A stretch of 14,021 bases of DNA from Bryobacteraceae bacterium (GCA_029975915.1 JARKOC010000143.1:1-14021), one strand, 5' to 3'. Shown: positions 6,955-13,471, counted from the first letter of the stretch. The notes: a model not told the origin generated them from the sequence alone. Numbers and translations: made by a program.

Positions 6955-8855
6955 CGCTTCATCCAGTTCGAGCCGACAGTGACGCGGCGTGCCGGGCGTG
7001 TTGGAGGCGCAGCCGTCGTTTCCTGCGGAGCAGCCGTAGCGGGCAGCAGAGCCTCGAGCTCGCGCCAGTGCTTCTCAGCGAAGCGGTCGATTCCGTAGAT
7101 CGACGACGCCGCCCGCGCATAGACCCGGCAGTCGAGAGCTTCATTGCGCTGGTTCGGCCCGGCGACCCAGTGACCTTTGACCAGGCTCTCCGCCGTCAAC
7201 TGCCGGAAGTACTCTTCCTCGTAGCGTGGGAAGTGGCAGTAACCCGCCGGGAACGGATCGCCGCTCTCTTCGGTCGGCGGCGCGAGGCGCAGGCGGCTGT
7301 AGAGTTCGGACTTCGCCACCGGCGTGCCGAGCGTCCACAATCTCGTGCCGCGCCGCTTACTTGCGTCCACCGGCGAGGCGCCCAGAATCAGGCGATCCGT
7401 CCGCGCGGTTCCCTTCACCGCCACGGCCGTCTTCGGACTCGCTGCCCGCGCGCCTGCCGGTCCCCAGGAGGCCTGCGGATGGCCGCGCACCCAGTCGTAG
7501 GTGATGCGCGGGTTGAACCCGGAGTCGACGCACAGCACCCCGATCGGCAGCCGCATGCCGCTGGCGTGCGGAAACTCCTCGTCCAGAACAGCATCCAGTT
7601 GCCGCCAGACATCGGCCCGCGCCGTGTCCCCTACAAGCACGCGGTAGTCGACCGACCACGATTCCTTGCCACGCCCCCAGGCAACAACCTCGACTTCAAT
7701 GCGGTCCCGCTGGACGTCCGCGCCGGCGGTGAGGAACAGGCCGCCGCGCGGGACAGTGCCGATCGGATAGTCCTCGCGCCGATCGTATAACGGCTGCCAG
7801 TCGGGCGCGTCGCCGCGCTCCTGCCACGACTCGCCCAGCACCAAGTTGACGAACGACTTGAGCCGCTCGACGTCCTTCTGCGCCTTCTCCCAGTCATCAG
7901 CGGCGCGCTCCCAGGAGTACCAACCCACCGGGCTGTAGAGGCTCGACAGGTGATACCCGCGAGTGCGACCGTCGCCTTCCGCCGCAGGCCGCCACTCGCC
8001 CCGTGCAAGCATCGCGTTCTTCTGGTGATTGAAGATCGCCTGCTCACAGGCGATGCAGTGGTAGGCAGCCCTCTGCGGCTCTCCCTTGGGCCAGCGCAGG
8101 CGGTCGAACCTCAGTACCTGGAACTCGCCGCAGTGCGGGCACGGCACCCAGTAACGCCGCTGGTCGCTTTCGGCGAATGCCGCCTCGATCCGGCTCAGCC
8201 CGGTGACGAGCGGCGTTGAAACCATGAAGACCTTGCGCCGGGAGAAGGTGCGCGTGCGCGCGAAGGCCAGGTTGATCGGGTCGCCCTCACCATCGACGTC
8301 GCCGGGATAGGCGTCGATCTCATCGAGGAACAGATACCGCACCGCCATCGACCGAAGGCCAACAGCACTGTTCGCCCCGGTCATGACCAGCACGCCACCG
8401 GGGAACTCCTTCGACAGGACCGTGTTGCCGGAGTCGCGCGAGCGCGGGCTCTTCACCAACTCGCGCAGCACATCGCTCTCTTCAATCAATGGATCGATGC
8501 GCTGCTTCGAGTTGCGCTTGGCGAGTTCGACGGTGGGCTGGACCACCATCATCGGCCCGGGCGATTTGTGAATCACATAGCCTACCCAGTTATTCCCGCA
8601 CTCGGTGCCGCCGATCTGACTTCCCTTCATGAAGACCACGCGCTCGACGGGTGCCGATGGCGAGAGGGAGTCCATGATCTCGCGCAGGTAGGGCGTGCGC
8701 TCCGTGCGCCATGGGCCCGGCTCTGCCGCCGCCTTGCCGGAGAGCCGCCGATAGCGGTCAGCCCACTCCGAGATTGTCAGCGGCGGGTCCGGCCTCAGGC
8801 CCGCGCGAAACGCCTCGTCGTAGACCTCAGTTGCTGTTTGCGCCGGCAAGCTCAT
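6951..8855 (-). CDS. terminase large subunit, lambda gpA family
   Basis: At 634 aa it nearly matches lambda gpA (641 aa). The ATPase half has a deviant Walker A, KGSQIGGTE (77-85), Walker B with catalytic acid YLFLDEID (174-181), and an STP coupling motif (213-215). Two cysteine pairs, CPHC (239-242) and CIAC (267-270), form a likely zinc site. The nuclease half carries Asp380 (AGADVQRD) and Asp444 (CVDSGFN), probable metal-binding acids. The enzyme cuts concatemeric DNA and drives it through the portal. GpA-type enzymes usually act at cos sites, so cohesive ends are likely; no cos site is recognised here. The ATG at 8855 overlaps the small-subunit gene by 29 bases, and the stop overlaps gpW. 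Confidence 0.94.
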   Translation of the reverse strand: MSLPAQTATEVYDEAFRAGLRPDPPLTISEWADRYRRLSGKAAAEPGPWRTERTPYLREIMDSLSPSAPVERVVFMKGSQIGGTECGNNWVGYVIHKSPGPMMVVQPTVELAKRNSKQRIDPLIEESDVLRELVKSPRSRDSGNTVLSKEFPGGVLVMTGANSAVGLRSMAVRYLFLDEIDAYPGDVDGEGDPINLAFARTRTFSRRKVFMVSTPLVTGLSRIEAAFAESDQRRYWVPCPHCGEFQVLRFDRLRWPKGEPQRAAYHCIACEQAIFNHQKNAMLARGEWRPAAEGDGRTRGYHLSSLYSPVGWYSWERAADDWEKAQKDVERLKSFVNLVLGESWQERGDAPDWQPLYDRREDYPIGTVPRGGLFLTAGADVQRDRIEVEVVAWGRGKESWSVDYRVLVGDTARADVWRQLDAVLDEEFPHASGMRLPIGVLCVDSGFNPRITYDWVRGHPQASWGPAGARAASPKTAVAVKGTARTDRLILGASPVDASKRRGTRLWTLGTPVAKSELYSRLRLAPPTEESGDPFPAGYCHFPRYEEEYFRQLTAESLVKGHWVAGPNQRNEALDCRVYARAASSIYGIDRFAEKHWRELEALLPATAAPQETTAAPPTRPARRVTVGSNWMKR

Positions 8856-9327
8856 CGAGCGCCTTTCGAATCTCCCCGGTCAGCATCTGGTGGACCTTGT
8901 CCACGTCGGCCTCGGCCGCCATCGTTGCCGCCAGGCGGTCCGGAATGTTCAGCAGGTTGTCGCGCACGGTGTGCGCCTTGGTGAACGCCGCCACCTGCAC
9001 CTCATCACGGCTGATCAGCTTCGCCGTCTTCTCCTCGAACTCGATCTTGGCCAGCCGCGCCAGGTAGTTCTCGCGGATGGCCCGCGCGCGGAAGTAATCA
9101 AGTCCGGCAGCGACGGGCGCCTCGGCGGGTTCCCTTGTTGCCGGAGCCGCGGGTTTCGCCCTGCGCTGCCCCGGCCGCGTCTTCGCATTCCATTCGGCAT
9201 CGGCGCGATCACTGTCGATCAGGCCGTCTGCGTTGGTGGCGATCCGCCCGGAGCGGATCGCTTTTTGCACAGCCGCCAGGCTTACACCGCGATGTTTGGC
9301 GTACGCGCGCAGGCTCAGCAGAGGCAT
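8827..9327 (-). CDS. terminase small subunit (Nu1-like)
   Basis: This 166-aa protein begins with a MerR/Nu1-like helix-turn-helix (residues 5-32, RAYAKHRGVSLAAVQKAI), suited to recognising the packaging site. A Pro/Ala/Lys linker (about 50-75) follows. The C-terminal helical part has YFRARAIRENYLARLAKIE (78-96) and a VRDNLLNIPDRLA element (121-133), a pattern common in terminase small subunits with gpA partners. It is the first gene of the leftward morphogenesis operon. The ATG at 9327 has a GAGAAAG ribosome-binding site. Directly upstream lies the 72-bp divergent gap that should contain the operon's promoter, unless transcription reads through from further right. Confidence 0.85.
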   Translation of the reverse strand: MPLLSLRAYAKHRGVSLAAVQKAIRSGRIATNADGLIDSDRADAEWNAKTRPGQRRAKPAAPATREPAEAPVAAGLDYFRARAIRENYLARLAKIEFEEKTAKLISRDEVQVAAFTKAHTVRDNLLNIPDRLAATMAAEADVDKVHQMLTGEIRKALDELAGANSN

Positions 9328-9399
9328 CGAACTTTCTCGCGATTCACTCGTCGATTCCGCTTGCTTCTAATCGCCACCGAAGTGATGAATGGGTTCGCG
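9328..9399. promoter_or_regulatory. divergent intergenic region, probable control region
   Basis: This gap lies between divergently transcribed genes: small terminase to the left and the small accessory gene cluster to the right. It is more AT-rich than its surroundings. A poor rightward -35/-10 pair (TTGCTT at 9361, GATGAA 17 bases on) can be drawn, but it would place the -10 over the alternative ATG at 9385. I do not call a specific promoter. The function is inferred from layout. Confidence 0.35.
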
Positions 9400-9648
9400 A
9401 TGAGGAACACCAAAGCCAAGACCTCCAGACGGACCGCCACAGGCTGCTACGCCGAACGGCACGCCGAAGCCCAGGACCTGCTGAAGCGCATCGCCAGCCG
9501 CCTGGCCGACCACCAGAAGCGCCAGGCCGCCGAGCCCGCCGATTGGGGCTACGCCGGCGACCTCGGCCGCATCAACGAACAACTCGCCTACGTCCTGGCC
9601 GACTTGGGTGACCGGAGCGCGGTCGACGCCAAGCGACTGGAGTACTGA
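9400..9648 (+). CDS. small phage protein of unknown function (82 aa)
   Basis: First gene of the rightward cluster. The N-terminus is basic (MRNTKAKTSRR), then a helical region YAERHAEAQDLLKRIASRLA (17-36), a GYAGDLGRINEQLAYVL segment (50-66) and a charged end. I recall similar small proteins in related prophages but know no function or domain. Two ATGs are possible, at 9385 and 9400; the 9400 start gives the more usual basic N-terminus, but the ribosome-binding signals of both are weak. Ten bases separate it from the next gene, so the two should be co-transcribed. The mix of Lys-rich start and amphipathic helices would suit a nucleic-acid or protein-binding role, which is a guess. Confidence 0.7.
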   Translation: MRNTKAKTSRRTATGCYAERHAEAQDLLKRIASRLADHQKRQAAEPADWGYAGDLGRINEQLAYVLADLGDRSAVDAKRLEY

Positions 9649-9658
9649 ACCAGGAGAA

Positions 9659-9853
9659 ATGACCATGCCCGCACAACCCTACATCGAATGCTCGCTTTGC
9701 GATGAGCCGAAACCGATCCACCGCAAGCTCACGCTCACCGACAACCAAGGCCTCTTGATCGACGAAGCTCGCTTCTGCCGCGCGTGCTGGAACGACATCC
9801 GCGGCTCGGTCGAGGACGCTTCTGGCCTCATCGACCGCCGCCGGGAGGACTGA
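9659..9853 (+). CDS. four-cysteine zinc-ribbon-like small protein (64 aa)
   Basis: This 64-residue protein has two CxxC pairs, Cys11-Cys14 (IECSLCDE) and Cys40-Cys43 (FCRACW), 25 residues apart. That is the arrangement of a zinc ribbon. Ribosome-binding site CAGGAG lies three to four bases before ATG 9659; an in-frame second ATG at 9665 has better spacing and is a possible start. The acidic, Arg-rich C-terminus lacks further motifs. It is tightly linked to its neighbours (10-base and 4-base gaps). Small zinc ribbons in phages often act in DNA binding or interact with host transcription machinery, but nothing here fixes the role. Confidence 0.75.
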   Translation: MTMPAQPYIECSLCDEPKPIHRKLTLTDNQGLLIDEARFCRACWNDIRGSVEDASGLIDRRRED

Positions 9854-9857
9854 CCCT

Positions 9858-10085
9858 ATGACACGCGAAGAACTGATCACCTGGGCCACGCGGAACGGCT
9901 GGACGCTCGACCGCTGGGGCCACCTCAAGAAGGAGTTCGACAACGGCACCCACCGGATCAAGTTGAGCCGCATCGCCGCGCGTCACGAACTGCATACACC
10001 GTTCGGCTGGTGCAGGCTGGCCAGCGGCTATCTCAAGAACCTCAACATCACCGCCGACGGCAGACTCGCCGGCATGAGCCGGTAA
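9858..10085 (+). CDS. small basic phage protein of unknown function (75 aa)
   Basis: This 75-aa protein begins MTREELITWATRNGWTLDR, with a Trp-rich helical N-terminus, then a basic segment with HRIKLSRIAARHEL (32-45) and a C-terminal GYLKNLNITADGRLAGM stretch. GGAGG lies nine bases upstream of ATG 9858, within the end of the upstream zinc-ribbon gene, so the two are probably coupled. The net positive charge and the 'IKLSRIAAR' region would fit nucleic-acid binding, but I recognise no named domain. Similar proteins occur, as far as I recall, next to terminase regions of related prophages. Function unknown. Confidence 0.72.
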   Translation: MTREELITWATRNGWTLDRWGHLKKEFDNGTHRIKLSRIAARHELHTPFGWCRLASGYLKNLNITADGRLAGMSR

Positions 10086-10127
10086 CAAGCAGAATTCGCT
10101 TGATACTTCCTCGAATCGAAGGGATGA

Positions 10128-10373
10128 ATGGTGACGATGATCAGCATCAATCAACTGGCGCAAGAAATGGGCGATACCTCGGCGAACGAGGCCAACCGGA
10201 TTCGGGAGCGTGAGGCCCTGATCCGCAGAACCTGGCGAAGCATCGCTCACAACCTGAACAGAACGCCGACGGCGAAAGAGATCGCAGAGAGGACTGGCTA
10301 CCCGGAGCACTACATCAGGCTCGTCTGCGAACGCAGTGGTCACAGTCTGCAGGAGGTTGGGACCACCGAGTGA
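10128..10373 (+). CDS. helix-turn-helix protein resembling a sigma-factor region (81 aa)
   Basis: This 81-residue protein carries a clear helix-turn-helix at residues 47-70, PTAKEIAERTGYPEHYIRLV. The preceding stretch RSIAHNLNRTPTAKEIAERTG strongly resembles the 'eLgrePt.eEiAe.lg' segment of sigma-70 region 3. The protein is far too short to be a full sigma factor, so a regulator, anti-sigma decoy or small activator is more likely. AAGGGA before ATG 10128 supports that start; a second in-frame ATG lies at 10137 (residue 4). An overlapping ATG at 10124 opens an unconvincing frame. A 42-base gap separates it from the preceding gene. Its place in the plus-strand cluster suggests control of phage transcription, an inference. 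Confidence 0.72.
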   Translation: MVTMISINQLAQEMGDTSANEANRIREREALIRRTWRSIAHNLNRTPTAKEIAERTGYPEHYIRLVCERSGHSLQEVGTTE

Positions 10374-10395
10374 AACCTGCCCTCTGAAACGCCCG

Positions 10396-10419
10396 AGCCC
10401 GCCCGGCAATAGGCGGGCT
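10396..10419 (+). terminator. hairpin upstream of the DUF3489 gene, weak terminator or leader structure
   Basis: An 8-bp GC-rich stem (AGCCCGCC / GGCGGGCT) encloses an 8-base loop, between the HTH gene and the next start. Only TT follows, so it is a poor intrinsic terminator. It ends about 11 bases before the GAAGGAG ribosome-binding site and may instead stabilise or set off the downstream message. Confidence 0.45.
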
Positions 10420-10442
10420 TAGCGGCGTGAAGGAGCCCAATC

Positions 10443-11015
10443 ATGTACTTCACCATCGACACCGACAACAACATCACGGCGTTTGCCGCCCTGGAAGACG
10501 CGCTGAACCACCGCGTCGGAAACACCGAAGGCACGTTCACCACCGAAAAGGAACTCGCCAAGCTGACCAGCCAGTGGCCGATCGGCCGCTTCGTCGACGT
10601 TTGGAACACCTTTGCCGGCGTGGTCCCCTTTGACAAACTGAAGCCGGTTAAGAAGTTCGCGGACCGCAAGACGGCGGCCAGCCGGATCTGGCGTGCCATC
10701 CAGGCCCTGACGCCCGCCCCCGCGCAACACGCCGCCCCTGTCGCGCCGAAGCAGGCCAATCGGACCAAACAGGCCAGGCCCAAGAACGACGCCACGGGCG
10801 CCAAAGGGGCGCGCGAAGGCAGCAAGAAGGCCATCGTGTTGGAGATGCTGCGCCGCCCGGAAGGCGCCACGCTCGCCGACATCCAGTCCGCCACCGGCTG
10901 GATGGCGCATTCGGTGCGCGGCTTCATCTCGGGCAGCCTCGGCAGGAAGATGGGCCTCACCATCGAATCCCTCAAGACCCCCGAAGGCGCCCGTGCGTAC
11001 CGCGTCACCCAGTAA
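10443..11015 (+). CDS. DUF3489 domain protein
   Basis: This 190-aa protein has three parts. Residues 1-90 form an N-terminal domain containing a TEKELAKLTSQWPIGRFVDVW segment split by no obvious motif. Residues 92-126 are an Ala/Pro/Lys-rich flexible linker. Residues 126-188 form a C-terminal DUF3489 domain with GSKKAIVLEMLRRPEGATLA, then TGWMAHSVRGFISGSL and an AYRV ending. This last part looks like a winged helix-turn-helix and probably binds DNA. GAAGGAG lies eight bases before ATG 10443. A strong terminator follows, so this is the last gene of its unit. The family is widespread in proteobacterial and other prophages, with no settled function as far as I know. Confidence 0.88.
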   Translation: MYFTIDTDNNITAFAALEDALNHRVGNTEGTFTTEKELAKLTSQWPIGRFVDVWNTFAGVVPFDKLKPVKKFADRKTAASRIWRAIQALTPAPAQHAAPVAPKQANRTKQARPKNDATGAKGAREGSKKAIVLEMLRRPEGATLADIQSATGWMAHSVRGFISGSLGRKMGLTIESLKTPEGARAYRVTQ

Positions 11016-11034
11016 CAAGCCCCTGCCGCCCACC

Positions 11035-11067
11035 GCCGCCGGCCTCAATGGTCGGCGGCTTTCGTTT
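11035..11067 (+). terminator. strong intrinsic terminator after the DUF3489 gene
   Basis: A 10-bp stem, GCCGCCGGCC (11035-11044) with GGTCGGCGGC (11050-11059), contains one G-U pair and a 5-base loop, followed by TTTCGTTTT. It lies 19 bases after the DUF3489 stop and closes the rightward cluster, separating it from the HNH gene. Confidence 0.85.
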
Positions 11068-11082
11068 TCCAGGACTGCCCAT

Positions 11083-11853
11083 GTGGTTCAGTCAGCATGG
11101 TTTAATTGGCTCGTGAATCATGAGGCCGTTGGTGCAGGAATTCGTGGGCTCTGCGATGAGCTATTTGCATGTCTTGAGGCAAGACTGGTGGATGCGGGCA
11201 AATCATCTGTCGGTGAAATATGCAAAATCACAGCGAAGAACGCCACTCTCTGCCAGATCTACCATCGCAAGTCGAAATTGGACATCTATCTCCGCTGGGA
11301 CCCGGGGAAAATGGCCCAAATCGAGCAGTGGGCGGAAGACCTTGGACTGTCCTACAGGACGCGACCACAAATCAAGAAGGGATGGGCGGAGCGATGGCCC
11401 ATTCATGTTCAAGTCGCCGATCGCTTCCAAATTGAACCTCTCAGTGAGATCATCCTGAGGACTGCAGAATGGGTTGACCCATCTTCTGTTCGTTCCGTGG
11501 AATCCCTCGGCGCGACCGAACTGGATCCCCTTCTCATTCAGAGCTTGCCTGAAGGATCCGTGAAGCGTATTCCAGTCATCACTTACGAACGAAGTTCGGC
11601 AGCCCGTGCGGCTTGTCTTGAGCACTACGGGTTGCGTTGCTGTGTTTGCGGATTCGACTTTGAAGGCCGCTACGGAGATGTCGGCCGAGGATTCATACAT
11701 GTGCACCACATCGTGCCACTCGCTTCGATCGGGTCTTCATACCTTGTTGATCCGGTAAAGGATCTTCGGCCGGTATGCCCCAACTGTCACGAGATGCTGC
11801 ATCGCCGTCAGCCACCCTATTCGGTCGATGAGCTAAAGGGTTTCATTCGGTGA
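11083..11853 (+). CDS. HNH endonuclease with unrecognised N-terminal domain (McrA-like HNH)
   Basis: With GTG 11083 as start (AGGA eight bases upstream) the protein has 256 residues. GTG 11113 is an alternative; the open frame back to an ATG at 10993 crosses the terminator and is not used. The C-terminal domain (about 165-256) is a zinc-supported HNH nuclease: Cys186/Cys189, FIHVHHIVPL with His208-His209, VDPVKDLRPVCPNCHEMLH with Cys232/Cys235, Asn234 and His240. This subtype is common in McrA-like, modification-dependent or stand-alone nucleases. Residues about 20-130 form a separate basic domain with a KLDIYLRWDP strand, perhaps for target recognition; it slightly recalls DUF5655. GC is near 50%, lower than all neighbours, suggesting recent acquisition. 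It overlaps the converging membrane-protein gene by 37 bases. A role in packaging is an alternative to defence. Confidence 0.82.
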   Translation: MVQSAWFNWLVNHEAVGAGIRGLCDELFACLEARLVDAGKSSVGEICKITAKNATLCQIYHRKSKLDIYLRWDPGKMAQIEQWAEDLGLSYRTRPQIKKGWAERWPIHVQVADRFQIEPLSEIILRTAEWVDPSSVRSVESLGATELDPLLIQSLPEGSVKRIPVITYERSSAARAACLEHYGLRCCVCGFDFEGRYGDVGRGFIHVHHIVPLASIGSSYLVDPVKDLRPVCPNCHEMLHRRQPPYSVDELKGFIR

Positions 11854-12086
11854 TCATTGCTCGGGCCACCAAGACGCTCCTGCATCAATTCTTCCCGGAG
11901 GCTACATTCAGAGCGGCGCACGTAGGTGCCATTGATCCGGGCGATGATCCGGTTCTCCAGCTCCGCCAGTTCCCGCCGCACGTCGGCCATGAGCGCGCGA
12001 TTTTGGACGCTGACGTAGGCCCCGATCAAGCCGGACACCAATCCGACGGCCGCGATCAGGACTTGAAGTAGAACGTGGTTTTCCAT
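11817..12086 (-). CDS. small single-span membrane protein with coiled coil (89 aa)
   Basis: This 89-residue protein has one hydrophobic span at about residues 5-27 (VLLQVLIAAVGLVSGLIGAY) followed by a charged helix at 33-51 (ADVRRELAELENRIIARI), a probable short coiled coil, then a polar tail. It starts at ATG 12086, inside the end of the preceding reading frame, with no strong ribosome-binding site, so translation may depend on coupling. Its 3' end overlaps the HNH gene tail to tail. Small one-span proteins with coiled coils in late phage regions are often lysis (holin or spanin-like) or superinfection-exclusion proteins. No endolysin is in the window, so neither is shown. Confidence 0.65.
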   Translation of the reverse strand: MENHVLLQVLIAAVGLVSGLIGAYVSVQNRALMADVRRELAELENRIIARINGTYVRRSECSLREELMQERLGGPSNDHRMKPFSSSTE

Positions 12087-12214
12087 GGAAGGTTTTTGAG
12101 GATGCGCAGCTCAGCGGACCAGTCCGATAGCGCCAGACAGAGTCCCTGGACGTCGGGATTGCCGGCCCGGAGTTCCGCTTCGATCTGCGCCAACTCCCGG
12201 TGGCAGCGTTCGAT
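12056..12214 (-). pseudogene. small reading frame after the methyltransferase without a normal start
   Basis: Directly after the methyltransferase TGA, and in the same frame, 52 sense codons run to a TGA at 12056. The translation is convincingly protein-like: IERCHRELAQIEAELRAGNP, then a DVQGLCLALSDWSAELRIL segment and a short tail read through the next gene's start. I recall similar 50-residue proteins in related phages. No ATG or GTG begins this frame. The ATGA at 12218 overlapping the upstream stop is one frame off and gives poor protein; a TTG at 12193 is possible but its GGGAG is adjacent. A small deletion at the start, a sequencing error, or an unusual start are the options. Function unknown. 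Confidence 0.5.
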
Positions 12215-13471
12215 TCATGCCGCCACGCCCAAACGCTCTGCCGCGACTTCTGCAAACGTACGCCCATCGGACTCGAGCGTCGCCGGCTTGCCAGCAAATT
12301 CCTGGAAGCGGCGGACGATGACGTCGCAGTACTTCGGCTCCAGTTCAATCAGGCGCGCATGGCGGCCGGCCTTCTCGCAGGCGATCAGCGTGGAGCCCGA
12401 GCCACCGAAGGGATCGAGCACCGTATCCCGGCTCTTGCTGCTGTTCCGGATGGCGCGCTCTACGAGTTCTACTGGCTTCATGGTCGGATGGAGATCGTTC
12501 GCGACAGGCTTCTTCACCAGCCACACGTCGCCCTGGTCACGGGCGCCGCACCAGAAGTGGTCGGTGCCTTCTTTCCATCCGTAAAGGATCGGCTCGTACT
12601 GCCGCTGGTAGTCCGAACGCCCCATGGTGAACGTGTTCTTGGCCCAGATGACGAACGTGGACCAGTGGCCGCCGCTCTCCGTGAAGGCTCGATGTAGCGT
12701 GTGGAGTTCCGAAGAGGACATGCAGACGTAGATCGCGCCCTTCGTCACGGTCAACAAGTTGGCGCAGACGTCGCGGAGGAACTGCTCGAAGCCGTCACCG
12801 AGATTGTCGTTGGCGATCTTGCGGGACTTCTTTCGCAGCTTGTCCTTCATCGTCGCGCCATAGTTCACATTGTATGGAGGGTCCGTGAAGACCATGTCCG
12901 CCAGGCCGCCGGCCAACACCTTCTGCACAGCCTCGAGGTTTGTGGCGTCGCCGCACAGGAGGCGGTGGTCGCCGAGCAGCCACACGTCCCCGAGAAGCGT
13001 AACCGCGGTCTCCGGCGTCTCCGGAACGGCATCGTCATCTGTGTTGCCGGCAGCCCCGGTTTCAGGTTCTGCGAGCAGCGCTTCGAGTTCGTCGTCGCCG
13101 AAGCCCAGCAGGTCGAGGTTGAAGTCGTCCTCGCGCAGCGCATCGAGTTCAACGCGCAGCATCTCTTCATCCCACCCCGCGTTGAGGGCCAAGCGGTTGT
13201 CCGCGATCACCAGAGCACGGCGCTGCGACTCGCTCAGGTGGTCAAGGATGATGACGGGGACCTCTGTGATCCCCAGCTTGCGTGCGGCCAGCAGGCGGGC
13301 GTGGCCGGCGATGACGACCCCGTCGCCGCCGGCGAGGATCGGGTTGGTCCAACCGAACTCGGCGATCGACGCCGCGATCTGGGCCACCTGTTCGTCACTA
13401 TGCGTGCGCGCATTCCGGGCGTAGGGGAGCAAACGCTCCACCGGCCAGCGCACCACCTGCAGATCCGTCAT
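12215..13471 (-). CDS. ParB-domain / N6-adenine DNA methyltransferase fusion
   Basis: This 418-aa protein starts at ATG 13471, overlapping the upstream stop as ATGA. The open frame extends to 13570, but those residues only shadow the upstream gene. Residues 5-110 form a ParB N-terminal-like domain with GVVIAGHARLLAARKLG (51-67) and a following DNRLALNAGWD segment. Residues 160-418 form the methyltransferase: catalytic TDPPYNVNYG (196-205), HPTMKPVELVERAI (328-341), and AdoMet-binding DPFGGSGST (353-361). The catalytic motif precedes the AdoMet motif, the beta-class order shared with CcrM-type adenine enzymes. It probably methylates adenine in phage or host DNA; the target is unknown. No adjacent cognate restriction gene lies on the same strand, so it may be an orphan enzyme. 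Confidence 0.93.
   Translation of the reverse strand: MTDLQVVRWPVERLLPYARNARTHSDEQVAQIAASIAEFGWTNPILAGGDGVVIAGHARLLAARKLGITEVPVIILDHLSESQRRALVIADNRLALNAGWDEEMLRVELDALREDDFNLDLLGFGDDELEALLAEPETGAAGNTDDDAVPETPETAVTLLGDVWLLGDHRLLCGDATNLEAVQKVLAGGLADMVFTDPPYNVNYGATMKDKLRKKSRKIANDNLGDGFEQFLRDVCANLLTVTKGAIYVCMSSSELHTLHRAFTESGGHWSTFVIWAKNTFTMGRSDYQRQYEPILYGWKEGTDHFWCGARDQGDVWLVKKPVANDLHPTMKPVELVERAIRNSSKSRDTVLDPFGGSGSTLIACEKAGRHARLIELEPKYCDVIVRRFQEFAGKPATLESDGRTFAEVAAERLGVAA

Noticed and set aside
6918..7790. 290-residue plus-strand frame opposite the large terminase
   Set aside because: Arg-rich shadow of the terminase codons, no motif, no initiation signal.
6951..9327. cos packaging site near the small terminase
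   Set aside because: A gpA-type terminase implies cos packaging, but I could not find a convincing set of repeats or dyad-symmetric cut site around the small subunit gene.
9361..9390. TTGCTT / GATGAA as a sigma-70 promoter in the divergent gap
   Set aside because: Both boxes match poorly and the -10 would overlap a possible start codon; not enough to call.
11908..12348. 146-residue minus-strand frame covering the methyltransferase end
   Set aside because: Ser/Arg-rich out-of-frame reading; the methyltransferase frame and its continuation are clearly the protein-like ones here.
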